46,003 bases of DNA from CAYORM01 sp964406375 (GTDB taxonomy: Bacteria; Pseudomonadota; Alphaproteobacteria; DSM-16000; Inquilinaceae), in the NCBI GenBank assembly GCA_964406375.1, contig CAYORM010000020.1, forward strand, positions 1-46,003, given 5' to 3'. Shown in pieces: positions 25,007 to 34,754 of this stretch. The translations under genes and the position numbers were made by a program. The notes under the pieces are model-generated. The model ran no database searches, had not been told where the DNA came from, and worked only from the letters and a program-made list of their open reading frames with translations. How positions within the stretch are numbered: the stretch's first letter is position 1; each line of letters starts with the position of its first letter.

Positions 25007-26335
25007 ATGACCCGGATCACCGCCCTCAGGACCCATGATCTGCGCTTCCCGACTTCGCGGCAGCGCGACGGGTCGGACGCGATGAACCCCGACCCCGACT
25101 ACTCCGCCGCCTATCTGGTGGTCGAGACCGACACGGCGGGGCTCGAAGGCCACGGGCTGACCTTCACCATCGGCCGCGGCAATGATCTCTGCTGCGCCGC
25201 GATCGAGGCGCTGGCCCCGTTCGTCATCGGTACCGAGCTTGCCGCCTTTTCGGCCGATCCGGCCGGCTTCTGGCGACGCGTCACCGGCGACAGCCAGCTG
25301 CGCTGGCTCGGCCCCGACAAAGGGGTGATGCATCTCGCGGCCGGGGCCGTCGTCAACGCGATGTGGGATCTGCGGGCGAAGGCCGAGGGCAAGCCGGTCT
25401 GGCGGCTCATCGCGGACATGACGCCGGAGGAGATCGTCGGTCTCATCGACTTCCGCTACATCACCGACTGCATCACCCCGGAGGAGGCGCTGGCGCTCCT
25501 GCGGGCGCGGGAGCGGGGGCGCGCGGCCCGCCGGCAGGCGCTGCTGGCCGAAGGCTATCCCTGCTACACGACCTCGGCCGGCTGGCTCGGCTATCCCGAC
25601 GACAAGCTGCGCCGGCTGTGCCACGAGGCGGTGGCCGCCGGCTTCGACCACATCAAGCTGAAGGTCGGCCGTGACCTCGAGGACGACATCCGCCGGCTGC
25701 GCATCGCCCGGGAGACGATCGGCCCGGACCGCCACCTGATGATCGACGCCAACCAGGTCTGGGAGGTCGATCAGGCGATCGACTGGGTGCGGCGGCTCGC
25801 CTTCGCCCGGCCGCTCTTCATCGAGGAACCGACGAGCCCCGATGACGTCGAGGGTCATCGCCGGATCCGCGAGGCGGTGACGCCGATCGGCGTGGCGACC
25901 GGCGAGATGTGCCAGAACCGCATCCTCTTCAAGCAGTTCATCATGCGTCAGGCGATCGACGTCGTGCAGATCGACGCCTGCCGGCTCGGCGGGCTGAACG
26001 AGGTGCTGGCGGTGCTGCTGATGGCGGCGAAGTATGGGCTGCCTGTCTGGCCGCATGCCGGCGGGGTCGGGCTCTGCGAGTATGTCCAGCACCTCGCGAT
26101 GATCGACTTCCTGTGCATCTCCGGCACGCGGGACGGCAGGGTGGTCGAGTATGTCGACCACCTGCACGAGCATTTCCTCCATCCCTGCATCATCCGGGGT
26201 GCCGCCTACATGCCGCCCTCCGCCCCCGGCTTCTCGATCGAGATGAAGCCGACATCGATCGCGGCGCACACCTTCCGCGGGCCTCCCCGCCAGCAGGACG
26301 GGGAGGTGTCGGAAGCGGCGGGTCAGTCGGCGTAG
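25007..26335 (+). CDS. L-fuconate dehydratase (enolase superfamily)
   Basis: A 442-aa enolase-superfamily enzyme of the mandelate racemase group. It would convert L-fuconate to 2-keto-3-deoxy-L-fuconate in L-fucose breakdown. Catalytic and metal-binding elements visible are the lysine pair in IKLKVG (near residue 218), Asp in MIDANQVW, Glu in FIEEPTSPDD, Glu in GEMCQNR and the His in WPHAGGVGL. The specific segments DLCCAAIEAL, LRWLGPDKGVMHLA and LPVWPHAGGVGLCEYVQH match L-fuconate dehydratases over other family members. The start at 25007 is preferred because GGAGG lies 5 nt upstream. Its 3' end overlaps the convergent TctC gene by 13 bp. Confidence 0.88.
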   Translation: MTRITALRTHDLRFPTSRQRDGSDAMNPDPDYSAAYLVVETDTAGLEGHGLTFTIGRGNDLCCAAIEALAPFVIGTELAAFSADPAGFWRRVTGDSQLRWLGPDKGVMHLAAGAVVNAMWDLRAKAEGKPVWRLIADMTPEEIVGLIDFRYITDCITPEEALALLRARERGRAARRQALLAEGYPCYTTSAGWLGYPDDKLRRLCHEAVAAGFDHIKLKVGRDLEDDIRRLRIARETIGPDRHLMIDANQVWEVDQAIDWVRRLAFARPLFIEEPTSPDDVEGHRRIREAVTPIGVATGEMCQNRILFKQFIMRQAIDVVQIDACRLGGLNEVLAVLLMAAKYGLPVWPHAGGVGLCEYVQHLAMIDFLCISGTRDGRVVEYVDHLHEHFLHPCIIRGAAYMPPSAPGFSIEMKPTSIAAHTFRGPPRQQDGEVSEAAGQSA

Positions 26336-27357
26336 CGGTGGGCGGCCTCGATCAGCGGCGCCCAGCGGTCGATCTCGGCCGACAGATGGGCGGCGAGCGC
26401 GTCGGGCGTCGCCTCGTCGCGCGCGGCGGGGGCGGTGTCCAGGGCGGTGAGGCGGGAGACGACGGTTTCGTCGGCCACCGCCACCTGCAGCGCCGCGGTG
26501 AGTCGGTTGATCGTCTCCTCGGGCGTCCCGGCGGGCGCCCAAAGCCCGTGCCAGACGGTGAGCACGACCTCCGGCAACCCTGCCTCTGCGGTCGTCGGCA
26601 GGTCGGGCAAGGTCGGCAGGTGGTCGGGCGTCGTCACCGCATAGGCGCGGATCGCAGCGCCAGTGACCGCGGTCTTCGCGTTCGTCGCCTGATCGCAGAT
26701 CAGGTCGAGTGAGCCCACCATCAGATCGTCGAGCGCCGGGCGGGTGCCGCCATAGGCAATGGTCGCGAGCGGCGTGTCGATCGCCTCGCCCAGCAGCATC
26801 GCGCAGAGATGCGAGGCCGAACCGGTTCCGGCATGGCCGATCGTCGTCCCGGCCGGCTCCGCCCGCAGCCGCTCGACGAGGTCGGCCATCGTGGTGGCCG
26901 GATAATCCGGCCGGGCCGCGATCACCATCGGCGTCGTCGAGACGAGGCCGATCGGCGCGAAATCGATCTCGGGATCGAAGGGCAGGTCCGGGTCGATCGA
27001 GGTGCTCGTGGCCATGCCGACATTGTGGAGGAGGAGGGTGTGGCCGTCCGCGGGGGAGGCGGCGACATGGGCCGCGCCGGCACTACCACCAGCGCCGGGC
27101 TGGTTGGCCACGATGACGGGACGGTCGAGCTCGGCCGCCATCGCCGGCGCGATCAACCGCGCGATCGTGTCGGCAGGGCCTCCCGCCGAGAACGGCACGA
27201 TGATCGTCACGGCGCGTCCGGTGGTGTCTGCCGCTTGGCTCGTCTGCGCGGTTGCTTCGACCCCTGCCACCCCGAACCCCGCCGCGAGCACGGCGAGCGC
27301 AGCCACCCCCATCCGCACGGTCCGTCCCGTCCTGTCCGTCACCCGGTCGAGCCTCAT
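26323..27357 (-). CDS. Tripartite tricarboxylate transporter substrate-binding protein (TctC/Bug family)
   Basis: A 344-aa exported periplasmic binding protein. The signal peptide is arginine-containing at the start, then hydrophobic (MGVAALAVLAAGFGVAGV), with likely cleavage near ATAQ. Family motifs are VTIIVPFSAGGPADTIAR, VIVANQPGAGGSAGAAHVA and LWAPAGTPEE. These receptors bind carboxylates and normally deliver them to TctA/TctB, but no such genes are beside it here, so it is an orphan receptor as seen in this window. Start at 27357 is supported by GGAGG 8 nt upstream; an ATG 15 bp earlier would put that ribosome binding site inside the gene. Confidence 0.9.
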   Translation of the reverse strand: MRLDRVTDRTGRTVRMGVAALAVLAAGFGVAGVEATAQTSQAADTTGRAVTIIVPFSAGGPADTIARLIAPAMAAELDRPVIVANQPGAGGSAGAAHVAASPADGHTLLLHNVGMATSTSIDPDLPFDPEIDFAPIGLVSTTPMVIAARPDYPATTMADLVERLRAEPAGTTIGHAGTGSASHLCAMLLGEAIDTPLATIAYGGTRPALDDLMVGSLDLICDQATNAKTAVTGAAIRAYAVTTPDHLPTLPDLPTTAEAGLPEVVLTVWHGLWAPAGTPEETINRLTAALQVAVADETVVSRLTALDTAPAARDEATPDALAAHLSAEIDRWAPLIEAAHRYAD

Positions 27358-27457
27358 CCCCTTTACCTCCATCTGATGGTTGCGGCGCGATGCTGCGATT
27401 TTCGCGCAGCCGCATGCAACCCTCGGGCCGACAGCCGGGGACGTGACCGGCCGATCG

Positions 27458-27489
27458 GCGCCTCGTCGCTTGACAGGGCAGCGAGGCGC
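27458..27489. promoter_or_regulatory. Inverted repeat around a TTGACA box upstream of fabD
   Basis: A perfect 8-bp inverted repeat (GCGCCTCG at 27458-27465 and CGAGGCGC at 27482-27489) encloses a consensus -35 box TTGACA at 27470-27475. The -10 expected near 27493 (GTCAGT) is poor. The layout suits a repressor operator on the fabD promoter. Confidence 0.4.
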
Positions 27490-27540
27490 GGTGTCAGTCT
27501 GCCGCCTCCTCAGAATCATACCCTGCCGGAGACCCGGAGA

Positions 27541-28488
27541 ATGGCCCGCGCTTTCGTTTTTCCCGGTCAGGGCAGCCAAGCCGTCGGCATGGGCAAGGCG
27601 CTCGCCAGCGCCTCGCCCGTGGCGCGCGAGGTGTTCGCCGCGGTCGACGCGGCGCTCGGCGAGCGGCTTTCATCGCTGATGTTCGACGGCGATGCCGACA
27701 CGCTGACGCTGACGCGCAACGCCCAGCCGGCCCTCATGGCGGTCTCCGTGGCGACCGCCCGCGTGCTGCTCGAACGGTCCGGACGGCCGCTGACGGACCT
27801 CGCCGCCTATGTGGCCGGCCACTCGCTCGGTGAGTATTCGGCCCTCGCGGTCGCCGGTGCGCTCGACCTCGCCGATGCCGCCCGGCTGCTGCGGCTGCGC
27901 GGCACCGCGATGCAGGAGGCGGTGCCGGTCGGTGTGGGGGCGATGGCAGCGCTCATCGGGCTGGATCTCGAACAGGCGCAGGCGGTGGCGCGGGAGGCGT
28001 CCTCGGACGACGCGATCTGCGTCGCCGCCAATGACAATGCGCCGGGTCAGGTGGTGGTGAGCGGCCACCGTGCCGCGGTCGAACGGGCGGTCGCGCTCGC
28101 CGCCGAACGCGGCGCCCGGCGCAGCGTGATGCTGCCGGTCAGCGCCCCGTTCCATTGTCCGCTGATGCAGCCCGCCGCCGAGGCGATGGCCGAGGCGCTG
28201 GCGGGCGTGACGATCCGCCGGCCGGCGGTCCCCGTCGTGGCCAATGTCACGGCCGCGGCGACCGACGATCCGGAGACGATCCGGCGGCTGCTCGTGGAAC
28301 AGGTGACCGGCACCGTCCGTTGGCGCGAGAGTGTCGAGACCCTGAAGGCGTTGGGCGTCACCGAGGTCGTCGAGCTCGGGGCAGGGAAGGTGCTGAGCGG
28401 TCTGGTCCGCCGCATCGACCGGGATCTGGCGGCGGTGTCGCTGCAGAGTGTCGAGGAGATCGACGCCTGGCTCGCCACGGCGGGCTGA
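27541..28488 (+). CDS. fabD: Malonyl-CoA:ACP transacylase
   Basis: The 315-aa enzyme loads malonyl groups onto ACP to start fatty-acid elongation. FVFPGQGSQ at the N-terminus, the nucleophile elbow GHSLGEYSAL (Ser near residue 92), NDNAPGQVVVSG, and the catalytic His in SAPFHCPLM are all in place. It is the first gene of the fabD-fabG-acpP-fabF cluster. Start taken at 27541 (MARAFVFPG), matching the family N-terminus. Confidence 0.98.
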   Translation: MARAFVFPGQGSQAVGMGKALASASPVAREVFAAVDAALGERLSSLMFDGDADTLTLTRNAQPALMAVSVATARVLLERSGRPLTDLAAYVAGHSLGEYSALAVAGALDLADAARLLRLRGTAMQEAVPVGVGAMAALIGLDLEQAQAVAREASSDDAICVAANDNAPGQVVVSGHRAAVERAVALAAERGARRSVMLPVSAPFHCPLMQPAAEAMAEALAGVTIRRPAVPVVANVTAAATDDPETIRRLLVEQVTGTVRWRESVETLKALGVTEVVELGAGKVLSGLVRRIDRDLAAVSLQSVEEIDAWLATAG

Positions 28489-28514
28489 GGGCGTTGGAGC
28501 GGGAGGAGACGGGC

Positions 28515-29252
28515 ATGTTCGATCTGACCGGCCGCTGCGCCTTGGTCACCGGCGCTTCCGGCGATATCGGCCGCGCCATCGTGGAGACGCTGCATGCCGC
28601 CGGCGCGACGGTCGCGCTGTCCGGCACCCGCGTCGCCAAGCTCGAGGCGCTGGCGGCGGAATTGGGCGAGCGCGTCCATGTCGCACCAGGTGATCTCGCC
28701 ACCGGGCCGGGCGCGGAATCGGTTGCCAAGCTCGCCGAGGAGGCGATGGGATCGATCGACATCCTGGTCAACAATGCCGGGCTGACGCGCGACGGGCTGT
28801 CGATGCGGATGCGCGACGAGGATTTCGAGACGGTGCTCGAGGTCAATCTCGTCTCCGCCTTCCGGCTGTCGCGGGCGGCGCTGCGCGGGATGATGCGCCG
28901 CCGCTGGGGCCGGATCGTCAACATCACCTCGGTCGTCGGCCATACCGGCAATCCCGGCCAGGCCAATTACGTCGCCTCGAAGGCCGGGCTGACCGGCATG
29001 GCGAAGGCGCTGGCCCAGGAGGTCGCGAGCCGCGGCATCACCGTCAACTGCGTCGCCCCGGGCTTCGTCGCCACCGCGATGACCGATGCGCTGAACGACG
29101 ATCAGCGGGCGCGCATCATGGCAGGCATTCCGGCTGGCCGGATGGGCGAGCCGCGCGACGTCGCGGCGGCAGTGCGCTACCTTGCCAGCGAGGAGGCGGC
29201 CTATGTCACCGGCCAGACCATCCACGTCAATGGCGGCCTTGCCATGCCGTGA
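28515..29252 (+). CDS. fabG: 3-oxoacyl-[ACP] reductase
   Basis: A 245-aa SDR that reduces 3-oxoacyl-ACP with NADPH. The cofactor motif TGASGDIG, NNAG, the catalytic Ser in NITSVVG, and YVASK (Tyr-x3-Lys) are present, together with the PGFVATAMTD loop typical of FabG. GGAGGAG lies 7 nt before the ATG. It follows fabD by 26 bp. Confidence 0.97.
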   Translation: MFDLTGRCALVTGASGDIGRAIVETLHAAGATVALSGTRVAKLEALAAELGERVHVAPGDLATGPGAESVAKLAEEAMGSIDILVNNAGLTRDGLSMRMRDEDFETVLEVNLVSAFRLSRAALRGMMRRRWGRIVNITSVVGHTGNPGQANYVASKAGLTGMAKALAQEVASRGITVNCVAPGFVATAMTDALNDDQRARIMAGIPAGRMGEPRDVAAAVRYLASEEAAYVTGQTIHVNGGLAMP

Positions 29253-29272
29253 GAACAGCCTCGATGCTGTTC
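29253..29272 (+). terminator. Intercistronic hairpin between fabG and acpP
   Basis: GAACAGC and GCTGTTC form a 7-bp stem with a 6-nt loop directly after the fabG stop. No U-tract follows, so it may attenuate or stabilise the transcript instead of terminating it. The unusually long 154-bp gap after it suggests acpP also has its own promoter, which I could not locate with confidence. Confidence 0.35.
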
Positions 29273-29406
29273 AAGTCGCGATGGCCTGTGATATGTGACC
29301 GCGGGTTCGCCGGCTTCGAGCGCGCGACGCCGGTATTTTGCGCCACTGTGGGGACCCATGCCGCGGAGAACTCCCCCGCTCCGCCCTGTCGAAAGGTAGT
29401 CAAGGA

Positions 29407-29646
29407 ATGAGCGACATCGCCGAGCGCGTGAAGAAGATCGTCGTCGAGCATCTCGGCGTTGACGAGGCGAAGGTCACGGAATCTGCCAGCTTCATCGACG
29501 ATCTCGGCGCTGACAGCCTCGACACGGTCGAACTGGTCATGGCGTTCGAGGAGGAGTTCGGCTGCGAGATCCCGGACGATGCGGCGGAGAAGATCCTGAC
29601 CGTGAAGGACGCGATCCAGTTCATCGAGCAGCATTCGGCCGGGTGA
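29407..29646 (+). CDS. acpP: Acyl carrier protein
   Basis: A 79-aa acidic protein that carries acyl chains on a phosphopantetheine arm. The attachment site is Ser37 in GADSLDTVELVM. Helix I (DIAERVKKIVVEHLGVDE) and the acidic helices are standard. It lies between fabG and fabF as in most bacteria, with fabF starting 38 bp downstream. Confidence 0.98.
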   Translation: MSDIAERVKKIVVEHLGVDEAKVTESASFIDDLGADSLDTVELVMAFEEEFGCEIPDDAAEKILTVKDAIQFIEQHSAG

Positions 29647-29684
29647 GGCCGGATCGTCTCGCCAACGATCGGCAGAACGTCAGC

Positions 29685-30947
<1,263 letters not shown>

Positions 30948-30956
30948 ACGCTGACG

Positions 30957-31940
30957 ATGCTGCGCGGCCTCGCCCGCCTCTTCGCCGTCCTCTGCATCCT
31001 GCTGGCAGCCGGGGCGGTGGCCGTCGGGGTCGTCGCCTATCTGTGGCGATCGCCGGGGCCGGCCGGCGAGGAGCGTGTCGTCGCCATCGAGCGCGGCATG
31101 GGTGTCCGGGCGATCGCCGCGCGGCTCGAAGAGGAGGGGGTGGTGGAGAACCGCTGGCTCTTCCTCGCCGGTCTGCACCTGCCCGGCGTCGATCGCAATC
31201 TGCGTTTCGGCGAGTACCTTTTCCCCGCCGGGGCGTCGATGGCCGAGGTGGCGGCCATGATGGCCGAGGGGCGGACGCTCGCCTACCGCATCACCATCCC
31301 GGAAGGGCTGACCTCGCGTGAGGTGGTGGAGCTTCTCGAGTCGCGGCCGGAGCTCGACTGCGTCGTGGCGGAGATCCCGCCGGAAGGCTCGCTGCTGCCC
31401 GAGACCTACCAGTTCGAGCGCGGCGACAGCTGCGCGGGGCTGCTCGAGCGGATGCGCCAGGCGATGAGCGCCACCGTCGCCGAGCTGTGGGAAGGCCGCG
31501 CCGCCGGCCTGCCGCTGGATACGGCGGAGGAGGCGGTGATCCTCGCCTCGATCGTCGAGAAGGAGACCGGCCTCGCCGCCGAACGGCCGATCGTCGCCAG
31601 CGTCTTCGTCAACCGGCTCGAGCAGGGCATGCCGCTGCAATCCGACCCGACGGTGATCTATGCGATCACCGAGGGGCGCGGGCGGCTGGGCCGCGAATTG
31701 CTGCGCAGCGACTGGCAGGTCGACTCACCCTACAATACCTACCGGAATGCCGGTCTGCCGCCGGGCCCGATCGCCAATCCGGGCCGGGACGCGATTGCCG
31801 CCGTGCTCGATCCCGCCCGTACCGATTTCCTCTATTTCGTGGCCAGCGGTGATGGCGGCCATGCCTTCGCCCGCAGCCTTGAGGAGCACAATCGCAACGT
31901 CGAGGCGTGGCGGCGCATCCGCGACGGGGGCGGCCAATGA
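30957..31940 (+). CDS. mltG: Endolytic peptidoglycan transglycosylase MltG
   Basis: A 327-aa inner-membrane enzyme that cuts nascent glycan strands. One N-terminal membrane helix (about residues 5-28) is followed by a LysM-like region (RGMGVRAIAARLEEEGVV) and the YceG domain with LLPETYQF, the catalytic Glu in SIVEKETG and SDPTVIYAI. The position directly after fabF is common in proteobacteria. Its stop overlaps the psd start (ATGA). Confidence 0.96.
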   Translation: MLRGLARLFAVLCILLAAGAVAVGVVAYLWRSPGPAGEERVVAIERGMGVRAIAARLEEEGVVENRWLFLAGLHLPGVDRNLRFGEYLFPAGASMAEVAAMMAEGRTLAYRITIPEGLTSREVVELLESRPELDCVVAEIPPEGSLLPETYQFERGDSCAGLLERMRQAMSATVAELWEGRAAGLPLDTAEEAVILASIVEKETGLAAERPIVASVFVNRLEQGMPLQSDPTVIYAITEGRGRLGRELLRSDWQVDSPYNTYRNAGLPPGPIANPGRDAIAAVLDPARTDFLYFVASGDGGHAFARSLEEHNRNVEAWRRIRDGGGQ

Positions 31941-32659
31941 CGGCGCCGGGCGACAATCATCTGCTCGAGACCATCCGCGCAGTGGTGATGGTGCCGCTGC
32001 ATCCGGCTGGGCGCCCCTTCGTCGCCGCCTTCGCAGTCGTGACGCTGTTGCTGTTCGTGCTGTGGGTGCCGCTTGGCTGGATCGGGCTGATCGCCACCAT
32101 CTGGTGCGTCTATTTCTTCCGCAACCCGCGACGCGCGGTGCCGCTGCGGCCCGGCCTCGTGGTGGCCCCCGCCGACGGCATCGTGCAGAAGGTGATGCCG
32201 GCCGTGCCTCCGCCGGAGCTCGGGCTCGGACCCGCGCGACGCATCCGTGTCTCGATCTTCCTCAACGTCTTCGACGTGCATGTGAACCGCGTGCCCGTGG
32301 CCGGCACCACGACGGCCGTTGCCTACCGTCCCGGGCGCTTTCTCAATGCCAGCCTCGACAAGGCGAGCGAGGAGAATGAGCGGTGCGGCGTCGCGATCCA
32401 GCTGGCGGATGGCCGGGATCTCGGCGTCGTGCAGATCGCTGGCTTGGTCGCGCGACGCATCATCTGCGAGTTGAAGCCGGGGCAGCCGGTGGAGACGGGC
32501 GAAGTCTACGGGCTGATCCGCTTCGGCAGCCGCACCGATCTCTATCTGCCGGAGGGCGTGGTGCCGCTTGTCGCCGTGGGCCAGCGCATGGTGGGTGGAG
32601 AGACGGTGATCGCCGATCTCCTTTCCGACGAACCGGCACGCCTGGCCGAGCTGCGCTGA
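31937..32659 (+). CDS. psd: Phosphatidylserine decarboxylase proenzyme (short form)
   Basis: A 240-aa enzyme that makes phosphatidylethanolamine from phosphatidylserine at the inner membrane. Two hydrophobic helices lie near residues 30-65. The self-cleavage site is Gly-Ser in IRFGSRTDLYLPEG, which generates the pyruvoyl cofactor on the alpha subunit; FLNVFDVHVNRVPV is the conserved active-site stretch. The short length (no N-terminal extension) fits the alphaproteobacterial type. pssA begins 1 bp downstream, so both PE-synthesis steps are encoded together. Confidence 0.96.
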   Translation: MTAPGDNHLLETIRAVVMVPLHPAGRPFVAAFAVVTLLLFVLWVPLGWIGLIATIWCVYFFRNPRRAVPLRPGLVVAPADGIVQKVMPAVPPPELGLGPARRIRVSIFLNVFDVHVNRVPVAGTTTAVAYRPGRFLNASLDKASEENERCGVAIQLADGRDLGVVQIAGLVARRIICELKPGQPVETGEVYGLIRFGSRTDLYLPEGVVPLVAVGQRMVGGETVIADLLSDEPARLAELR

Positions 32660-32660
32660 G

Positions 32661-33569
32661 ATGCGGAGCCCTGAGGACAGTTCTCCCGAAAGGCTGCGGC
32701 GCACGCTGCGCGGCACGCGCCGGCCGGGCGAGCGCGTCCGCCGGCTGCGCCGCCGTCCGGTCGTGCGCATCCGCGGCCTGACGATCAACCGGCTGTTGCC
32801 GAACATCCTGACGACGCTGGCCCTGTGCGCCGGGCTGACCGGTATCCGCTTCGCCATCCACGAGCGCTGGGAGGCCGCGGTGCTGGCGATCCTGGTCGCG
32901 GCGATCCTCGACGGGTTGGACGGGCGGGTCGCGCGGCTGCTGCAGGGATCGAGCCGCTTCGGCGCCGAGCTCGACAGCCTCGCCGACATCGTCAGCTTCG
33001 GCGTCAGCCCCGCCGTCATCCTCTATCTCTGGACGATGCAGGATGCCGGCAGCTTCGGCTGGGTCGTCGTGCTGTTCTTCGCCGTCTGCGTCGCGCTGCG
33101 GCTGGCGCGGTTCAATGTCGGGCTGGGTGACGAGGCGCTGCCGCCCTTTGCCTACAACTACTTCACCGGCGTGCCCTCGCCGGCGGGCGCGCTGCTCGTG
33201 CTGATGCCGATGATGGTCAGCTTCCAGCTCCAGCCCGGCTGGTGGTTCGCACCCTGGCTCGTCGGCGGCTGGACAATTGCGATGGCGACGCTGCTGGTCA
33301 GCCGGATCCCCACCTTCTCGCTGAAGGGGGTGCGCATCCCGCAGGAGCAGATCGTGCCGGTGCTGATCGGCGTCGTGCTGCTGGCGGCGCTGCTGGTCAC
33401 TCTGCCCTGGGCGACCCTGGTGCTGCTCGGCTGCGTCTATCTCGTCAGCATCATCTTCAGCGTGCGGCGCTACGCCTTCCTCAAGCGTGCCGCCGAGCAG
33501 CTCCGCATCTCGGCCGGCGTCGAGGCGGAGGCGACCGTGCCGCAGAGCGGTCAGGCCGAGGCGCCATAG
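32661..33569 (+). CDS. pssA: CDP-diacylglycerol-serine O-phosphatidyltransferase
   Basis: A 302-aa integral membrane enzyme that makes phosphatidylserine from CDP-diacylglycerol and serine. The CDP-alcohol phosphotransferase signature DGLDGRVARLL...FGAELDSLAD lies near residues 92-118. About seven hydrophobic helices are visible, after an N-terminal arginine-rich cytosolic stretch of some 40 residues. It pairs with psd just upstream. The last 19 bp overlap the small convergent frame at 33551-33709. Confidence 0.96.
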   Translation: MRSPEDSSPERLRRTLRGTRRPGERVRRLRRRPVVRIRGLTINRLLPNILTTLALCAGLTGIRFAIHERWEAAVLAILVAAILDGLDGRVARLLQGSSRFGAELDSLADIVSFGVSPAVILYLWTMQDAGSFGWVVVLFFAVCVALRLARFNVGLGDEALPPFAYNYFTGVPSPAGALLVLMPMMVSFQLQPGWWFAPWLVGGWTIAMATLLVSRIPTFSLKGVRIPQEQIVPVLIGVVLLAALLVTLPWATLVLLGCVYLVSIIFSVRRYAFLKRAAEQLRISAGVEAEATVPQSGQAEAP

Positions 33570-33709
33570 GCCAGCGCCATCAGTGCGACCGAGACGAGGA
33601 CGGCGCCGGCGACGACGGCGATCTCGCAGAGGAGCGTCGCAATGCCATCGGTGAAGCGGTCGTCGCTGGGATGGGACCGCGTGTGGGGGCAGTGGTTGCG
33701 GGTCTTCAT
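33551..33709 (-). CDS. Small hypothetical single-span membrane protein
   Basis: A 52-codon frame with a polar, His/Arg-rich N-terminal half and one membrane helix (CEIAVVAGAVLVSVALMALAY) near the C-terminus. Third codon positions are strongly G/C, like the neighbouring genes, and nothing else occupies this stretch. Against it, no Shine-Dalgarno sequence precedes the ATG (the upstream bases are pyrimidines). I do not recognise a family. It converges on and slightly overlaps pssA. Confidence 0.42.
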   Translation of the reverse strand: MKTRNHCPHTRSHPSDDRFTDGIATLLCEIAVVAGAVLVSVALMALAYGASA

Positions 33710-33824
33710 GGGAGGGGAGGATGCGCAGGGGCCCAGGGAGGGTCAGTGACGGCGCGCACAGCGCAGGGCAGCGGCCATCCGCCTCCAGTTGCCTCCCGGC
33801 CGGGGCTCGGGCAAACAGGCCGGG

Positions 33825-34754
33825 ATGAGCGATCCGATTCCGACAGGACGCGACACCGTGGCGGCGGCCGACACCGCTTCCGCGGCGCTCGCCAGCATGA
33901 CGGGCTTTGCCCGGTGCGATGGGATGCATGACGGCACCGGCTGGCTGCTCGAGGCACGCAGCGTCAATGCAAGGGGCTTCGATCTGCGCTGTCGTTTCCC
34001 CGCCGGTTTCGATGCGGTCGACGCCGTGGCCCGGTCCGAGGCCGCGCTGCGCTTCCGCCGCGGCACCGTCTCCGTCAACCTGACCATCCTGCGCGGCGAG
34101 CGCAGCGGGACGGTGCGCATCAACCATGCCCTGCTCGACCGCTATGTCGCGCTGGCGCGTGAGATCAGGGGCGATGGCGGTGCGGTGAACGTCGAGGCGC
34201 TGCTGGGGCTGCGCGGTGTGGTCGAGGCCGATGACGGGCAGGACGGGATCGACACCGGCCTCGCCGATGCCGTCGCCGCGGCGTTGCCGGGCCTGCTCGA
34301 CGATCTCGCGGCGGCGCGCCGGGAGGAAGGGGCACGGCTCGCGGCGCTGCTCCACGGCCATGTCGACCGGATCGAGGCGCTGGCGGCCGAGGCCCGGGCG
34401 AGTGCGGGCGCCCAGCCCGCCGCGATCCGCGACCGGCTGGCGCGGCAGATCGAGGAACTGCTGCCCGGGGGCATCCTGCCGGACGACCGGATGGCACAGG
34501 AGGTCGCGCTGATGGCCGCCCGCGCCGATGTGCGGGAGGAACTCGACCGTCTCGATGCCCATGTCGCGCAGGCGCGGGCCCTGCTGAACCAGGGCGGTGC
34601 GGTCGGCCGGCGGCTGGATTTCCTGTCGCAGGAGTTCAACCGCGAGGCCAACACTCTGTGCTCGAAATCCGCGGACATCACGCTGACCCGGCTGGGGCTC
34701 GACCTCAAGGCGGCGATCGAGCAGTTCCGCGAGCAGGTCCAGAACGTCGAATGA
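33825..34754 (+). CDS. yicC: YicC family endoribonuclease-like protein
   Basis: A 309-aa YicC-family protein, recognised from ASMTGFAR near the N-terminus, WLLEARSVNARGFDLRCRFP, and the C-terminal domain of the family with RRLDFLSQEFNREANTLCSKS. E. coli YicC has been described as an RNase or RNase adaptor, so an RNA-turnover role is likely here too. The ATG at 33825 adds about 25 residues before the usual MTGFAR start; an internal start is possible. The stop overlaps gmk (ATGA), a pairing seen in many bacteria. Confidence 0.92.
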   Translation: MSDPIPTGRDTVAAADTASAALASMTGFARCDGMHDGTGWLLEARSVNARGFDLRCRFPAGFDAVDAVARSEAALRFRRGTVSVNLTILRGERSGTVRINHALLDRYVALAREIRGDGGAVNVEALLGLRGVVEADDGQDGIDTGLADAVAAALPGLLDDLAAARREEGARLAALLHGHVDRIEALAAEARASAGAQPAAIRDRLARQIEELLPGGILPDDRMAQEVALMAARADVREELDRLDAHVAQARALLNQGGAVGRRLDFLSQEFNREANTLCSKSADITLTRLGLDLKAAIEQFREQVQNVE

